A stretch of DNA of 64,000 bases from Xenorhabdus cabanillasii (GTDB lineage Bacteria > Pseudomonadota > Gammaproteobacteria > Enterobacterales > Enterobacteriaceae). Shown here piece after piece: positions 49,621-59,127 of this stretch. Position 1 is the stretch's first letter; the number at the start of each line of letters is the position of its first letter. The translations under genes and the position numbers were made by a program. Where the stretch lies: positions 868,001-932,000 of the forward strand of contig NZ_QTUB01000001.1 in NCBI RefSeq assembly GCF_003386665.1, read 5' to 3'. The notes under the pieces are model-generated. The model searched no databases, was not told the DNA's origin, and saw only the letters and a program-made list of their open reading frames with translations.

Positions 49621-51066
49621 ATGAGCTTCATTCTGTGCATGACCATTCAATACAGCACTCCTACACCTGAAGAATGCCGATCTATCCTTTCCGAATATGG
49701 TGAACCTTATGATCGTCTTATCCGTGAAAAGGAACGTCAGCACATCACCTCTATTTCCAGAACCTCAGCATGGAAGTTGGAAAATGAAGGCCGCTTCCCT
49801 GCCCGTAAACCATTAGGCCGTAATTCCTGTGCTTGGTTGCTTAGTGATCTACAGCGGGCGATGGTCACTATCTTTGATGAACATGAAACACCGTATGACC
49901 CAACAGGAATTAAAAATGCCATCGGGGCAATGAAATTACAAATTCCGGTCATTGGAGAACAGAAACGAGAAATCATTGGGTTTAGTAACGGCGTTTATGA
50001 TTTATCAAAAGGTGAATTTAAACCGCATGATCCTCAGCATTGGTTATTGAACCATAACGGCATTGAATTTACTCAGCCTGCTGTGGGTGAGAGCTTACAG
50101 GCTCATGCCCCTAATTTTTATCGTTGGTTATCTCATGCCGCGGGCAATGATAGTGACAAAATGGCTCGCATTAACGCTGCCCTGTTTATGATTCTAGCAA
50201 ATCGTTATGACTGGCAGCTTTTTATTGAAGTCACCGGCGAAGGCGGCGGCGGTAAAAGTGTGTTTACCTATATTGCGACGTTATTAGCAGGAGAACACAA
50301 TACGGCCAGCGGTAATATGAGAGCTTTGGACGAAGCGAGAGGCAGTTATCAATTTGTCGGGAAAAGCCTGATTACCTTGCCTGATCAGGTTAAATATGTG
50401 GGTGAAGGTGCGGGCATTAAAGCCATTACCGGCGGCGACCTGATTGAAGTTGACGGGAAATATGAGAAGCAATTCTCTACCATCACCAAAGCCGTGGTAT
50501 TAGCCACCAATAACGAACCCATGAGCTTTACAGAACGCAATGGCGGGATAGCAAGACGGCGGGTGATATTTCCGTTTAATATTCCGGTGAAAGAATCCGA
50601 GAAAGATCCCCAATTACCGAAGAAAATCAGTCGAGAACTGCCGGTGATTATCCGGTATTTATTAAACGAATTTGCCGACCAGAACAAGGCTAAGAAACGA
50701 CTACAGGCACAACGCGATTCCGGCGAAGCATTATCGGTAAAATGCAATTCCGATCCCCTGTATAATTTCTGTGCTTACTTAGTCTCGCTGGGGGAAGAAT
50801 TAGGCATGAAAATGGGAACCAAGAATATTTACCCCAGGGCACCCAGAATCTATTTGTATCACGCCTATTTGTCCTTTATGGAAGCTTATGGGTTTGAAAG
50901 ACCGCTGACATTGACTAAATTCGGGGATTCCTTGCCTAAAGTGATGCAGGAATATAAAAAGGACTATCGCAAATTTAAAACTAAAAAGGGTTATTACTAC
51001 AATGTGAATTTAACGGATGATGCTAACGAATGGCTTCCGGCTGTTCCTGAACACTTGAACAAGTAG
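49621..51066 (+). CDS. AlpA-like / P4 alpha-type helicase chimera (primase part missing)
   Basis: The 481-residue ORF begins with an AlpA-type regulator fragment (about 31-78: ISRTSAWKLENEGRFPARKP, then WLLSDLQ). It then continues directly into the C-terminal superfamily-3 helicase half of a P4 alpha/D5-type replication protein, with Walker A GEGGGGKS (206-213), LDEARGSYQFVGKSL and VLATNNEPMSF. The zinc-finger and primase portion that normally precedes the helicase, and the end of AlpA, are absent. An in-frame deletion fusing two adjacent satellite genes is the simplest explanation. It starts 10 bp after the integrase stop; TTG 49618 and ATG 49639 are alternatives. The helicase may still bind the downstream iterons. 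Confidence 0.8.
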   Translation: MSFILCMTIQYSTPTPEECRSILSEYGEPYDRLIREKERQHITSISRTSAWKLENEGRFPARKPLGRNSCAWLLSDLQRAMVTIFDEHETPYDPTGIKNAIGAMKLQIPVIGEQKREIIGFSNGVYDLSKGEFKPHDPQHWLLNHNGIEFTQPAVGESLQAHAPNFYRWLSHAAGNDSDKMARINAALFMILANRYDWQLFIEVTGEGGGGKSVFTYIATLLAGEHNTASGNMRALDEARGSYQFVGKSLITLPDQVKYVGEGAGIKAITGGDLIEVDGKYEKQFSTITKAVVLATNNEPMSFTERNGGIARRRVIFPFNIPVKESEKDPQLPKKISRELPVIIRYLLNEFADQNKAKKRLQAQRDSGEALSVKCNSDPLYNFCAYLVSLGEELGMKMGTKNIYPRAPRIYLYHAYLSFMEAYGFERPLTLTKFGDSLPKVMQEYKKDYRKFKTKKGYYYNVNLTDDANEWLPAVPEHLNK

Positions 51067-51093
51067 TCCCCTTATATAAAGTTTTGCTATTAA

Positions 51094-51241
51094 CTGTGCA
51101 CCCTATGCACCAATAAGATTAATTTATTGAATTATAATGAAAAAATAAGGTGCACAGTATGAACAGTTGGTGAACACCGTATTCACCATTGAAAATTACA
51201 TATTATCAATGTATTACATAGAAAGTGCACAGGGTGCATAG
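51094..51241. promoter_or_regulatory. Iteron array, probable P4-like replication origin
   Basis: Seven 9-mers related to GGTGAACAG, the known P4 alpha-protein iteron, lie within 148 bp: CTGTGCACC (51094), CTATGCACC (51103), GGTGCACAG (51149), GGTGAACAC (51169), GTATTCACC (51179), AGTGCACAG (51224) and GGTGCATAG (51233). The first and last pairs are adjacent doublets in opposite orientation, so the array is symmetrical with an AT-rich interior. It directly follows the alpha-type helicase ORF. Confidence 0.7.
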
Positions 51242-51503
51242 TTGAGAGGTTCAAAAAGATTTTCAGGGGGGTATCCTCTGGCAGGTAAATAAAAGCCGAA
51301 TGAATCTGGGGAAGATAAATTTTGTACATCAATACGTTTTTTTTGTGGCATTACCTGAAATTTAGATTGAGTAATTATCTGATTTTACCTAAGAATGGAA
51401 GTTCATCACAAATTTACTGGTGTACTTTTATACATACTGGAATTGATAAGTATTGTTGTTATATTCTGCCTGATTAATATTGGATGTTACGGAGAATTTA
51501 AGA
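51242..51503. other. Non-coding stretch before the toxin-like gene
   Basis: About 260 bp with no coding frame. It contains GGAG at about 51490, the probable ribosome binding site of the next gene. No LexA box (CTGT-N8-ACAG) was found upstream of that gene. Confidence 0.4.
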
Positions 51504-52469
51504 ATGACACATAAGAAATATAATCCCACTTGGGATGGCTATATGGGCGATGTTTTAAGGGGTAATGTGGGGATTAATCAGCTAAAACCTCAACATGAAT
51601 TTTTTGATGCCATTGGGTTAGAAAAAGTATTTAGGGATAATACCCAATATCACATCGTTCTTTCACTATCAGAAGCCAAAAGTATTATTGAGGATATCAG
51701 TCCCCACTTTCCACAAAATCCAAGTCATGGAGATGCATTTGCAAGAGTCATGGAAGCAGAAAATTCCAGTTACGGAGACTCATTCGCAAGAGGCACAGAA
51801 GTAGATAACAAGAAAAAAAATCCTATGTCATATGTATTTCCTATCACCGATCCTATTTCCACCTATGCGGGAAATATTTATGATTCACGTGGATTATATG
51901 ATGTTATTCGAGAATTTAAGAGCTTGGGAATTAAAGCAATAGAGCATGTAGGAGAAAATGGAAAAAGGTATATTCACATATCAGGGCATGCAGGTCTTAG
52001 GCGTATTATCCGAGGTACGCGATATAGTGCCAATCATCCTCAAATGTTAATGATGGGAATAGGTCAGAAAGGCCTTAATTCAAGTATTATTGGTGGAGTT
52101 AGGTTTTGTATTATTTTTTCTATTGGATATAGAATTATTGAAGGTATATTTAAAGATGAATATACATTAGCTGATTTTATTGGCAACGTAACAATAGATA
52201 TGGCTAAGACAGCTCTTATCGCTGCTTCCTCTTGGGCTGTAGGTTCATTATTAACAGCTACTGCGCTTGTAGGAGGGAGTATTGTTGCCGTAGCAGGTAT
52301 TGTGTTCCTTGTTGGGATAGGTGTAGCTGTAGGATTGGATTATCTTGATAAACAATATCAAATAAGTGATAAAGTTATAAAATATATTAAAAATGAGATT
52401 GAAAGAAAGAAAAGGACACCAGAAGCTAACCTGCAACAAATATTTAATGGATTAGGTAATATTAGATGA
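51504..52469 (+). CDS. Putative membrane-active toxin/effector (unrecognised family)
   Basis: A 321-residue protein. Residues 1-120 are soluble and contain a 15-residue tandem duplication (74-88 and 89-103: HGDAFARVMEAENS and YGDSFARGTEVDNK). A well-defined middle segment follows (KSLGIKAIEHVGENGKRYI, HISGHAGLRRIIRGTRYS). The C-terminus has a long Ala/Gly/Val-rich hydrophobic hairpin (about 236-279), then a basic tail. The hydrophobic hairpin resembles those of pore-forming colicins in style, not in recognised sequence. The stop overlaps the start of a small polytopic membrane gene (ATGA), the classic toxin/immunity layout. Start ATG 51504 follows GGAGAATTTAAG. Confidence 0.55.
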   Translation: MTHKKYNPTWDGYMGDVLRGNVGINQLKPQHEFFDAIGLEKVFRDNTQYHIVLSLSEAKSIIEDISPHFPQNPSHGDAFARVMEAENSSYGDSFARGTEVDNKKKNPMSYVFPITDPISTYAGNIYDSRGLYDVIREFKSLGIKAIEHVGENGKRYIHISGHAGLRRIIRGTRYSANHPQMLMMGIGQKGLNSSIIGGVRFCIIFSIGYRIIEGIFKDEYTLADFIGNVTIDMAKTALIAASSWAVGSLLTATALVGGSIVAVAGIVFLVGIGVAVGLDYLDKQYQISDKVIKYIKNEIERKKRTPEANLQQIFNGLGNIR

Positions 52470-52861
52470 AGAATAAATACATTAAATTATTAGGTTCTTT
52501 GATAATGCTTATTGTAGTTACAAGTATTATGATTCCTGTTAGCGAATACATTATTTCTTTAGTGCTTATGAAAGATTTGATAGTGTTTTCTGGTGCGGTT
52601 GTAATGTACGCTTTATCATTTCCACTCATATTTTATTCTATGGCAGGGTCTGCTTTTTTCTTCATATTTAATAGATTGCCAAAACATAATGAATTTATCG
52701 TGAAATATTTGAGCAAATTAATGTTTATTTCATTAATTATCGGTTTTCCGATATCTTTTTTTGTGAGTTATCAATTGAAAAATGATGGCTATTTGGTTTG
52801 TGAGAAAATTTCATGGATGTCACCTACTACTTATGTTAAAGACATTAAGTTATGTAATTGA
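52466..52861 (+). CDS. Putative immunity protein, DUF1240-like small polytopic membrane protein
   Basis: A 131-residue protein with four hydrophobic helices (from residues 8, 38, 55 and 88) and a short C-terminal tail CEKISWMSPTTYVKDIKLC with two cysteines. This layout and tail resemble DUF1240 proteins of Photorhabdus, Xenorhabdus and Proteeae, which occur next to bacteriocin-like genes; the family call is from memory. It overlaps the preceding gene by 4 bp, so both are translated together. Inference: it protects the producer membrane from the 51504 product. Confidence 0.6.
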   Translation: MKNKYIKLLGSLIMLIVVTSIMIPVSEYIISLVLMKDLIVFSGAVVMYALSFPLIFYSMAGSAFFFIFNRLPKHNEFIVKYLSKLMFISLIIGFPISFFVSYQLKNDGYLVCEKISWMSPTTYVKDIKLCN

Positions 52862-52902
52862 AAATTTTTGTAAATATTCCGTTCTCATGTTTCCCCTTGT
52901 TT

Positions 52903-52928
52903 AGACCTCTTATTTAGAGGTCTTTTTT
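52903..52928 (+). terminator. Terminator after the toxin/immunity pair
   Basis: AGACCTCT-TATTT-AGAGGTCT is a perfect 8-bp stem followed by T5. It lies 42 bp after the stop of the immunity-like gene. Confidence 0.88.
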
Positions 52929-53070
52929 ATTATTTTTCATGGTGTTAAATAGTGATTGCTGAACCATGTAGGTACGTTCTGACTTCAATAGCTCCGTAGT
53001 CTCTCCTCAAAGCGGTAGTTCTCAGACAGCTACCGCTTTCCCCCGAACCTATATGACAGCGAACCTTTAA

Positions 53071-54525
<1,455 letters not shown>

Positions 54526-54534
54526 AAATCGCGT

Positions 54535-54870
54535 TCAAGACAGTTGCTCCTCATTCTGTGTATCCGGCACCGCGATACGGGCTGATACGATGGCCGTGAC
54601 CGCCAGCCCGAAAGCATCGGCTGAAAGCGTGACCGTCAGCTGCGTAACCGGCAGGTAAACGGAATACGTTTCCGCCCGTGTCGGCACCATATAAGTCAGC
54701 AATTCAGACACCTGTCGGCTTGTCCATTGTTCAGGCTGATAATCGCTACATAACGTCGATGCGGTATTCGCCAGCAGGAATCCCAGAAACAACCGTTCCA
54801 GCGGGGTTTTGTCGGGAAACACGACCGACAGCGCAAGACTGTCCAGCATAATCAGTTCATTATTTGGCAT
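54535..54870 (-). CDS. ArdB/KlcA-like antirestriction protein, short paralogue
   Basis: A 111-residue protein related to the next gene upstream. It shares the WTSRQVSELLTYMVPTRAE and LSADAFGLAVTAIV blocks but lacks the C-terminal LRxYALQHP motif of the family, so it is either a truncated or a divergent paralogue. ATG 54870 is preceded by GGAGAACGTG. Only 12 bp separate it from the upstream gene at 54883, so the two form one operon. ArdB/KlcA proteins relieve type I restriction and are typical of CP4-like islands and plasmids. The function here is uncertain. Confidence 0.6.
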   Translation of the reverse strand: MPNNELIMLDSLALSVVFPDKTPLERLFLGFLLANTASTLCSDYQPEQWTSRQVSELLTYMVPTRAETYSVYLPVTQLTVTLSADAFGLAVTAIVSARIAVPDTQNEEQLS

Positions 54871-54882
54871 CACGTTCTCCGG

Positions 54883-55314
54883 TTATGCACCCTTTAAGCC
54901 CAAAGCAGCCCGGATACACGAAGCCTGAGGATGTTGCAGCGCATATTCACGCAGGGCGCAAAACCGTTCAGCGTACCCGTCCAGCTTCATCAGGGCCGTC
55001 AGATACCCCAATACGCTCAGGGTTACCATCAGTCCGAAGGCATCGGCAGAAACCTCACCTTTAAAATCCGTTGTTTCAACCCTGACCCCTGAGGGATCCG
55101 GCCGTACCGGTACAATATAGGCGATAGTGTCTGACACTTTCCGGTACTGCCACTGATCACACCGGTCATCATCACACAGCACGGCGGCGGCTTTAATGAA
55201 CGTATGCTCCAGCAGCGTCAGCTCCAGCGAACCGGTGTGCGGAAAAATTTCAGCAAAGGGGGAGTGTTCAGACGCGGGCACGATGTCCGTGACCGGGGAG
55301 GTATTTTGTTGCAT
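54883..55314 (-). CDS. ArdB/KlcA-like antirestriction protein
   Basis: A 143-residue protein with the ArdB/KlcA pattern: FPHTGSLELTLLEHTFIKAA, a W.YRKVSDTIAYIVPV beta-region, GEVSADAFGLMVTL and the characteristic end FCALREYALQHPQASCIRAAL. Family members inhibit type I restriction-modification systems without binding DNA. ATG 55314 is chosen because GGAGAATACC precedes it and the family start fits; the open frame extends 34 codons further upstream. It is the first gene of a two-gene minus-strand operon with a paralogue. Confidence 0.75.
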   Translation of the reverse strand: MQQNTSPVTDIVPASEHSPFAEIFPHTGSLELTLLEHTFIKAAAVLCDDDRCDQWQYRKVSDTIAYIVPVRPDPSGVRVETTDFKGEVSADAFGLMVTLSVLGYLTALMKLDGYAERFCALREYALQHPQASCIRAALGLKGA

Positions 55315-56035
55315 GGTATTCTCCTGAATAAAACAACGGAGAACACCAAACCCAATGGGAAACGTGTTCCCCGTTGGGTAACTGGCCGGTTGGCCATAAT
55401 GGATAAGATTAAGCAACCTTCATCGTCATCAGACTGACGATATCTGCTTCCAAAGGTGCGCAGATGTACCACACGGTAGTGCACTCCCTTGCAGGCTACA
55501 GGAGTGTTGCTGTCGCTGCCCGAAGGTGATCCTCACAAGCGACCGGATCATCAATAAGTCCGACTACGCTAATCAACGGACATCATCAGGTCAATGGGTA
55601 ATTCATTTTTCGGGATAAAAAATCATGTCAGGAATACAGTGAACTTTGGGGTTAGTCGGGAGGCAGACTGTCAATGCTCATTTCACACAGTGACCTGTTC
55701 TGGCCATTTGGTCTAACACATTTATGTCCATTGTGTGTTAGAGCTGATACTCGCAACATTTCCACAAGATTCCGTTTGACTTAGCTTTATCGCTTACATT
55801 TAGTGGGAAAATAGCTCCTTTCGCTTCGATAGCAATTCACAATGTAGAATGCAAAATCACAGAAATTTCACGAAAGCTTGTAATAAACCATCATTAATTT
55901 CACATTATTTATTATTTTTATTCAAGAAATTTACATCTATTACTTGTTGTTTATTTACTAAGCGAGTATTTATAGGCAAGGAGAGATGTAGACAAATTCG
56001 AAGAAAAAAGTTGGCTCAATCAAGAAGAGGCAATC
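55315..56035. other. Long intergenic region between the antirestriction operon and the terpene cassette
   Basis: About 720 bp without a credible gene. The first 250 bp is moderately G+C-rich and should hold the antirestriction promoter. CTAACACA (55713) and TGTGTTAG (55734) form an inverted repeat that may be an operator. The last 200 bp is AT-rich and should include the promoter of the terpene synthase-P450 gene; AGAGG at about 56026 is its ribosome binding site. The composition changes abruptly at the start of that gene. Confidence 0.5.
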
Positions 56036-58261
56036 ATGCCACCAGTATACAGCAAAGACAATCCCGGTATCAGCCATGACAGTCATTTACAGTCAGCTCC
56101 CTTGATCATCCCTGAGATTAGGCTTCCTTTCGCCGGGCCTCCACCTCGTTCAGATAGCGAACAATTGCGGACAAATGCTCTCTCTTGGGCACTGCAATAC
56201 GGTTTGATCGGCCGCCGTGGAGCACATAGGCTGAACACCACTCCGCTGCTCGAACTGGGGATATCGTTGTGCGGACGGGCTTCAACACACCGAGCCGGGA
56301 TTCTGGTGTGCTGGTATCTCTGGACGCTCATTCTTGATGACCGCATTGATGACGGACCATGGGCGGAAAACGGTGTGTTGGATCGTTTTATCACCGCGGT
56401 GCAGGCTGTGACCGAGAACGACCGTGCTGAATCGGCAGGTAAAATCAGCCGATTTGATGACCCTATGCTCGTTGCCTTGGCCAATGATCTGTGGCCGCGG
56501 ACTCGATACTTGGGTAGTGAGTGTTGGCGGCATCGACTCGTGCGGCATTTGATCCGACATCTGCGTGCGCAGGCGATGCTGGTACGAATGCGGGAAACTA
56601 ATACTGCGCTCACACTGGCCGAGTATCTGCCGTTACGCCGGGATTCGTTCGGTGCACTGTTCTTCTTTGATCTCATTGATGCGGCTGAAACACTCGATCC
56701 CTATCAGCATTCAGCGGACATAGAATGGTGGAACACGCTGCGTGAACACTGTGCTGATATCATTGCCTGGACGAACGATATCCATTCGATTGCCAAAGAT
56801 GTGGTGTGTGGTGAGCGCTTCAACCTGGTGTCGATACTCGCGGACACAGCTGGCACCGACTGGCCTACCGCGATCGAATCCGCATATCAGATGGTGAATA
56901 CGACGGTCGCGGAATTCACTGCAGTTGCCGTTCGGCATACAAATCCTCGGCCAGCCGCCGCGACCAACCCGGATCGGTTAAGTCAGGTTGTCCAGGCAGC
57001 GAGCAATTGGCACCGGACTGTTTCTCGCTATCACCTGCATGCTGACGATTCTACGGTGCAGGCCAACCGGCAAGTGGATCTGAAACTCACCCCACCGACT
57101 CTGAAATCCCGGCAATTCGAAATCGATCCCTACCCCTTGTATGAGCGTTTACGTACCACTATGCCAATCGTCTACGACGAACCCACGGATGTGTGGCTGG
57201 TCAGTCGATATGTGGATGTCAAAGCCGCATTGACTCATCCCGGAGTGAGCAACAACAACTACAGCTGGCAGATTGGACCGCTGTTGGGGCATACCATTGT
57301 CTCTATGGACGGCTGTGAACACGCCCAGCACCGGGCGTTGCTTAGCCCAGCGTTTCGTAGCAAAACCCTCGAAGTGCTTGAAGCATCCATCACCTCAGTG
57401 ACCACTGACCTGCTGACACACATGCATGGCCGCCCCCAGGTTGACCTCATTGCCGATTTCGCAGTAGTACTGCCAGTGCGGGTGATGGCTCGCGCGCTGG
57501 GTCTCCCGGCTGAAACCTCCGAGGAAGTGGCGCAGCTAAAGAGCTGGTGTGCTATCGGTTTCGATTACCTGAGCAACTATCGACAGGATCCGGCACTGTT
57601 GACTGGCGGATTATCCAACCGAGACAGTTTCTACGACTTCATCCAACCACACATCGACGCCCGCCGTGCTGAACCCACAGACGATTTGATCTCACAGCTC
57701 TTGACGGCACGGATTGACGGTCAGCCGTTGTCAGAGGCGTTTGTCCGAGCCTACTGTGCGATTCTGATGACAGCAGGTAGCGAGACCAGTTATGCTGCCT
57801 TGGCTAATCTCATTGTTAACCTATTGAACGAGTCCGGCGTCAAAGATGCAGTGATGGCTAATCCAGACTTGATGGACAATGCGCTCACCGAAACCCTGAG
57901 ACGCAACCCTCCTATGCAACTCGTACTCCGGGAGGCGCGGGAATCGCTGAAACTACCATCGGGAACGATTCCTTCTGGCGCGACCCTGGCCTGCCTGATC
58001 GGTTCGGCCAACCGTGATCCGGATCGATTCACCGACCCTGACACCTTCAATATGTCTCGCATCAATCAGACGACAACTCATTTTGCCTTCGGCGCGGGGC
58101 GTCACTTCTGCTTGGGGGCTCTGCTGGCTCGGATGGAGATCACGATCGGCGCTCGCATGCTGCTACAGACCTACCCAAACATCCGCTGGGCTCCGGGGTT
58201 CCAACCTATCGAACGCGGATTCCTCAGCCGCCGTCCTGATCGATTGGAGGTCGTACTATGA
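56036..58261 (+). CDS. Terpene synthase-cytochrome P450 fusion
   Basis: A 741-residue two-enzyme protein. Residues about 25-345 are a class I bacterial terpene synthase: the metal motif is DDRID (101-105), a pyrophosphate-sensor-type Arg lies at 201/202, the second metal motif is NDIHSIAKD (247-255, with Asp instead of the usual final Glu), and a C-terminal RY pair is at 331-332. Residues about 360-741 are a cytochrome P450: HAQHR (429-433), AGSET (580-584, oxygen-activating I-helix), ETLR (619-622, ExxR) and FAFGAGRHFC (683-692) with haem ligand Cys692. No reductase is attached, so ferredoxin-type partners must come from elsewhere. The fused product should cyclise a prenyl diphosphate and then oxidise the hydrocarbon. 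High G+C and actinobacterial style contrast with the flanks. The methyltransferase start overlaps its stop. Confidence 0.93.
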   Translation: MPPVYSKDNPGISHDSHLQSAPLIIPEIRLPFAGPPPRSDSEQLRTNALSWALQYGLIGRRGAHRLNTTPLLELGISLCGRASTHRAGILVCWYLWTLILDDRIDDGPWAENGVLDRFITAVQAVTENDRAESAGKISRFDDPMLVALANDLWPRTRYLGSECWRHRLVRHLIRHLRAQAMLVRMRETNTALTLAEYLPLRRDSFGALFFFDLIDAAETLDPYQHSADIEWWNTLREHCADIIAWTNDIHSIAKDVVCGERFNLVSILADTAGTDWPTAIESAYQMVNTTVAEFTAVAVRHTNPRPAAATNPDRLSQVVQAASNWHRTVSRYHLHADDSTVQANRQVDLKLTPPTLKSRQFEIDPYPLYERLRTTMPIVYDEPTDVWLVSRYVDVKAALTHPGVSNNNYSWQIGPLLGHTIVSMDGCEHAQHRALLSPAFRSKTLEVLEASITSVTTDLLTHMHGRPQVDLIADFAVVLPVRVMARALGLPAETSEEVAQLKSWCAIGFDYLSNYRQDPALLTGGLSNRDSFYDFIQPHIDARRAEPTDDLISQLLTARIDGQPLSEAFVRAYCAILMTAGSETSYAALANLIVNLLNESGVKDAVMANPDLMDNALTETLRRNPPMQLVLREARESLKLPSGTIPSGATLACLIGSANRDPDRFTDPDTFNMSRINQTTTHFAFGAGRHFCLGALLARMEITIGARMLLQTYPNIRWAPGFQPIERGFLSRRPDRLEVVL

Positions 58262-59055
58262 CCATTACTGACCCCGCCGAAGAACCCGGTTACACCAGCA
58301 GCTATCTCGGTGATCAACACGCTGGCCAATTGACACGGCTCCGCACTCTGGAATGTGCCTTTGACCCGTTGAGTCAAGAAGTTTTTGATCAGCTAGATCT
58401 TCCGGAAAAGTCTGCCATCCTCGATCTCGGTGCTGGGGCCGGATCACTGGCTGGCTGGCTGACCAAGCGATATCCTGACGCAACTGTCACCGCCACCGAC
58501 ATTGACACCCGATTTCTCACCGATATACCTGGCATACAGGTGATCACCCATAATGTCGCGACTGATGATTTTCCTGCTGCCTCCTTTGACGTGGTACATG
58601 CTCGGGCGCTACTGTGTCACCTCACCGAACGCGAAGACATATTGACTCGAGCCGTTACCTGGGTTCGTCCGGGGGGCTGGTTGGTGATCGAAGATATAAG
58701 CCTACAACCGAGCTTGAAAACGGCTAGCCCGTTGTTTCGAAAAGTCGCCCAAGCCGGAGTTACTCTCTTGGAGCAGTCCATTGGTTCCGACATGCTCTGG
58801 GCTGATACTCTTCCCGGACGGTTATGTGACCGGGGACTTTCCAATATTGGGTGTCGCACCCTCGAAGGCCGGATCGGCGACAACAGCCCAGCTGATACCT
58901 TCTGGGCAGCAACCACCTCACAGGCTGAGCAAGCGCTGCTAAAACTCGGGCTACTCACCCAGAACGACCTTGATGCCATGGCCAATCTACGTGCCGCTCC
59001 AGAATTCACCGAAGCAGCTTTGACATTAGTCAGTGCCTGGGGACAAGTCTCCTAA
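58258..59055 (+). CDS. SAM-dependent class I methyltransferase of the terpene cassette
   Basis: A 265-residue Rossmann-fold methyltransferase with SAM motif I ILDLGAGAGSLAGWL (54-68), the acidic ribose-binding TATDID (78-83), and later blocks FDVVHARALLCHL and WVRPGGWLVIEDI. It resembles generic actinobacterial small-molecule methyltransferases more than the known GPP or FPP C-methyltransferases, so O-methylation of a P450-introduced hydroxyl or carboxylate is the first guess; C-methylation of the prenyl diphosphate is the alternative. ATGA overlap with the fusion gene indicates strict translational coupling. It has the same G+C-rich composition. Confidence 0.88.
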   Translation: MTITDPAEEPGYTSSYLGDQHAGQLTRLRTLECAFDPLSQEVFDQLDLPEKSAILDLGAGAGSLAGWLTKRYPDATVTATDIDTRFLTDIPGIQVITHNVATDDFPAASFDVVHARALLCHLTEREDILTRAVTWVRPGGWLVIEDISLQPSLKTASPLFRKVAQAGVTLLEQSIGSDMLWADTLPGRLCDRGLSNIGCRTLEGRIGDNSPADTFWAATTSQAEQALLKLGLLTQNDLDAMANLRAAPEFTEAALTLVSAWGQVS

Positions 59056-59127
59056 CTTAGAGAGAACTCTCTTCGTACACCGACAACACTGTTGACGGGC
59101 GCGTAATTGTACCGGAAGGAATACAGA

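Noticed and set aside
51363..51503. SOS (LexA) control of the toxin-like gene
   Set aside because: No CTGT-N8-ACAG site was found upstream, so there is no sequence support for bacteriocin-like SOS induction.
55849..56079. 76-codon frame before the terpene synthase-P450 gene
   Set aside because: It overlaps the real start of the fusion gene, its composition changes midway, and no family is recognisable.
56083..56676. 197-codon frame antisense to the terpene synthase domain
   Set aside because: An antisense shadow of a G+C-rich gene; Arg/Ser-rich translation without family features.
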